Part shown: positions 63,009 to 64,000 of the stretch, piece by piece
Layout of the letters: every line of letters begins with the position of its first letter
Numbering within the stretch: the stretch's first letter is position 1
DNA from: Albula goreensis
Taxonomy: Eukaryota; Chordata; Actinopteri; Albuliformes; Albulidae
NCBI GenBank assembly: GCA_022829145.1
Contig: CM040764.1
Coordinates: 1,736,001-1,800,000 of the forward strand
DNA: 64,000 nucleotides
Reading direction: 5' to 3'
Translations under genes and position numbers: made by a program
Notes under the pieces: generated by a model
Told to the model about the DNA's origin: nothing
What the model saw: the letters and a program-made list of their open reading frames with translations, nothing else
The model's database searches: none

Positions 63009-63407
63009 CTTTGACCTCCAGCGGTACGGTGTCCTGTTCCACGTTCTCGCCCGCTGTGACCTCACACCGGTACACGCCCGAGTCACTGGACCGTAGGCCG
63101 GCCAAAGCCAGGGAGGCATTATAAGGGTCACTATGGTAACCTGGCAGAGACACCCTCCCCAGGAAGGCCTTGGTGACCTCCAGGACGTTGCCCCTGGCGA
63201 CCAGCACCGACTGCTCCCTCTGTGTGCCCCCTCCGTCCCCGCTCTGGCCCCAGACCTTGGTCCAGCGGACAACAGGGGGCTCCTGGGGGGGTCCGTCTCG
63301 GGAGGGAGCCAATGAGCATGGCAGGAGGGCGTCACTGGCCAGCTCCTCCCGCAGGGGCTGGCGGGTCACCCTTCGTATGCTCACCTGGGGGTCCCCAAAA
63401 CTGGAAC
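63009..63407 (-). CDS. ncan: ncan exon: N-terminal Ig V-type domain
   Basis: The exon encodes about 133 residues from SSFGDPQVSIRRV to PLEVKG. The acceptor is a pyrimidine-rich stretch ending CAG at 63408-63410. The donor reads AAAG then GTGAAT at 63008. The V-set hallmarks are visible: a first cysteine in LLPCS, a tryptophan in VRWTKV, and the DSGVYRCEV motif with the second cysteine. An N-glycosylation sequon, NAS, sits in YNASLALAG. In lecticans this domain packs against the Link modules and helps hyaluronan and link-protein binding. The exon enters in phase 1 (first two bases finish a split codon) and leaves in phase 1, so it joins exactly to the next exon to give VKGLVFHYR. The open frame continues upstream through a GTG, but that is not a translation start; the true start must be in an upstream exon outside the window. 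Confidence 0.93.
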
Positions 63408-64000
63408 CTGCAGGAACAGAGCACAGAGAGAGAGATACAGTCTGAGACTACAAGTACACATGTACACACTCAACAGTCACAATGGGAGACACACAACATA
63501 CACACTCATGATACACTGTACATTCACCTGGCATCAAACCCTTCACAGAACAAGGCTAACCCTTAGCAGCAAAAAGTTTTATTCCAGCATCTTTGAATGG
63601 GGCTTCAGGAGGCTAACAGAGTAAAGGCTCCTGCTCGTGGTGGAGCTGTGGGGTCCTACAGCTTGGATGTTGGTGCCCCAGCAGTGCTGTTACCCGCTAT
63701 GGCCAGAAGTCCACATTGGCAATACAAAAACTGGCTCATTCTTGCTCTCTCTACTTACCGCTCTTTACCGCCCCCTCATGGGCAGCCAGACACCTGCAAG
63801 ATTTATGAAGTGATCATGCAGTGACTTTGTGCTCTTCTGATGGCAGTGGCCATGAAAGATTAACATTGCATCTGCAAAGTGGTTTCAAGCTAAGGCAGGA
63901 CAGCGATTTCCAGGGAAACACACTAATACAGTCTCTGGCTACACTCATTAAGACTATTACAGGCATATATAAATACTACATTTACAATGCTGTTAAATTC
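63408..64000. other. Upstream intron, no exon recognised
   Basis: This stretch precedes the Ig exon on the minus strand. Apart from the pyrimidine-rich acceptor at its edge, I see no signal-peptide exon, promoter element or clear repeat. The first coding exon of ncan should lie beyond position 64000. Confidence 0.5.

Larger units (their letters stand above)
17235..63407 (-). other. ncan: Partial lectican gene span, neurocan-like (ncan)
   Basis: Seven exons on the minus strand encode, in order, an Ig V domain, two Link modules, two mucin-like segments and an EGF module. This is the order of a hyaluronan-binding chondroitin sulfate proteoglycan of the lectican family, secreted into neural extracellular matrix. 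Within the family, neurocan fits best by recalled comparison: the Ig domain has VRWTKV and ends PLEVKG, Link 1 begins VFHYRS and has PGVRSYG, and Link 2 has GLDQCDPGWLADGSVRYPI. Brevican differs at these places (for example VVFLYREG). Nearly all junctions are phase 1, as in lecticans. The signal-peptide exon and the C-terminal lectin/CCP exons are not seen. Which teleost ncan paralogue this is cannot be decided here. Confidence 0.9.

Noticed and set aside
17235-63407. Assignment as brevican, aggrecan or versican
   Set aside because: Ig and Link motifs (VRWTKV, VFHYRS, GVRSYG, GLDQCDPGWLADGSVRYPI) fit neurocan better by recalled comparison; the single EGF is the only brevican-like trait.

Overview
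The window reads as nuclear DNA of a ray-finned, probably teleost, fish. It has long introns with canonical GT-AG splice sites, very abundant (CA)n/(TG)n microsatellites, fish-type L1 and CR1/L2-like LINE remnants, tRNA-derived SINEs, and hAT and Tc1/mariner relics. No bacterial-style gene packing is present. Species cannot be fixed from the sequence alone.

One gene is firmly supported. It is a lectican-family chondroitin sulfate proteoglycan core protein on the minus strand, best matched to neurocan (ncan). Read from high to low coordinates, seven exons are visible: the Ig V-type domain (63009-63407), the two halves of the first Link module (59576-59751 and 58320-58447), the second Link module in one exon (56772-57065), two Ser/Thr/Pro/Gly-rich mucin-like exons (54930-55601 and 50235-51014), and one EGF-like exon (17235-17348). 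Lengths of 128, 294 and 114 nt and the phase-1 junctions fit the conserved lectican exon plan. The signal-peptide exon lies beyond the right edge. The C-type lectin and CCP/Sushi exons, expected at lower coordinates, were not found, so they lie beyond the left edge or were missed.

The 59576-59751 exon is 176 nt instead of the canonical 175 nt. It carries a one-base frameshift near 59660-59672 and an in-frame TGA at 59615-59617. All other exons are open, so a sequencing or assembly error or a rare allele is more likely than a dead gene.

The rest is intronic or downstream non-coding DNA. Positions 1-17234 hold a GGTCA-rich minisatellite, a 1.4 kb TG-rich higher-order repeat, small tandem arrays and no recognised gene. 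The 33 kb intron at 17349-50234 is the repeat reservoir: a CR1/L2-like LINE, a 3.8 kb L1 remnant interrupted by an LTR-like block, a hAT-like element, SINEs, several minisatellites, two strong hairpins and a CpG-rich patch. The shorter introns at 51-63 kb hold a 32-bp minisatellite, a CA array and a Tc1-like relic. No new multi-gene system was found. The most useful observations are the Link-exon frameshift, the long intron with only one EGF exon, the two hairpins and the paired ATTGG minisatellites.
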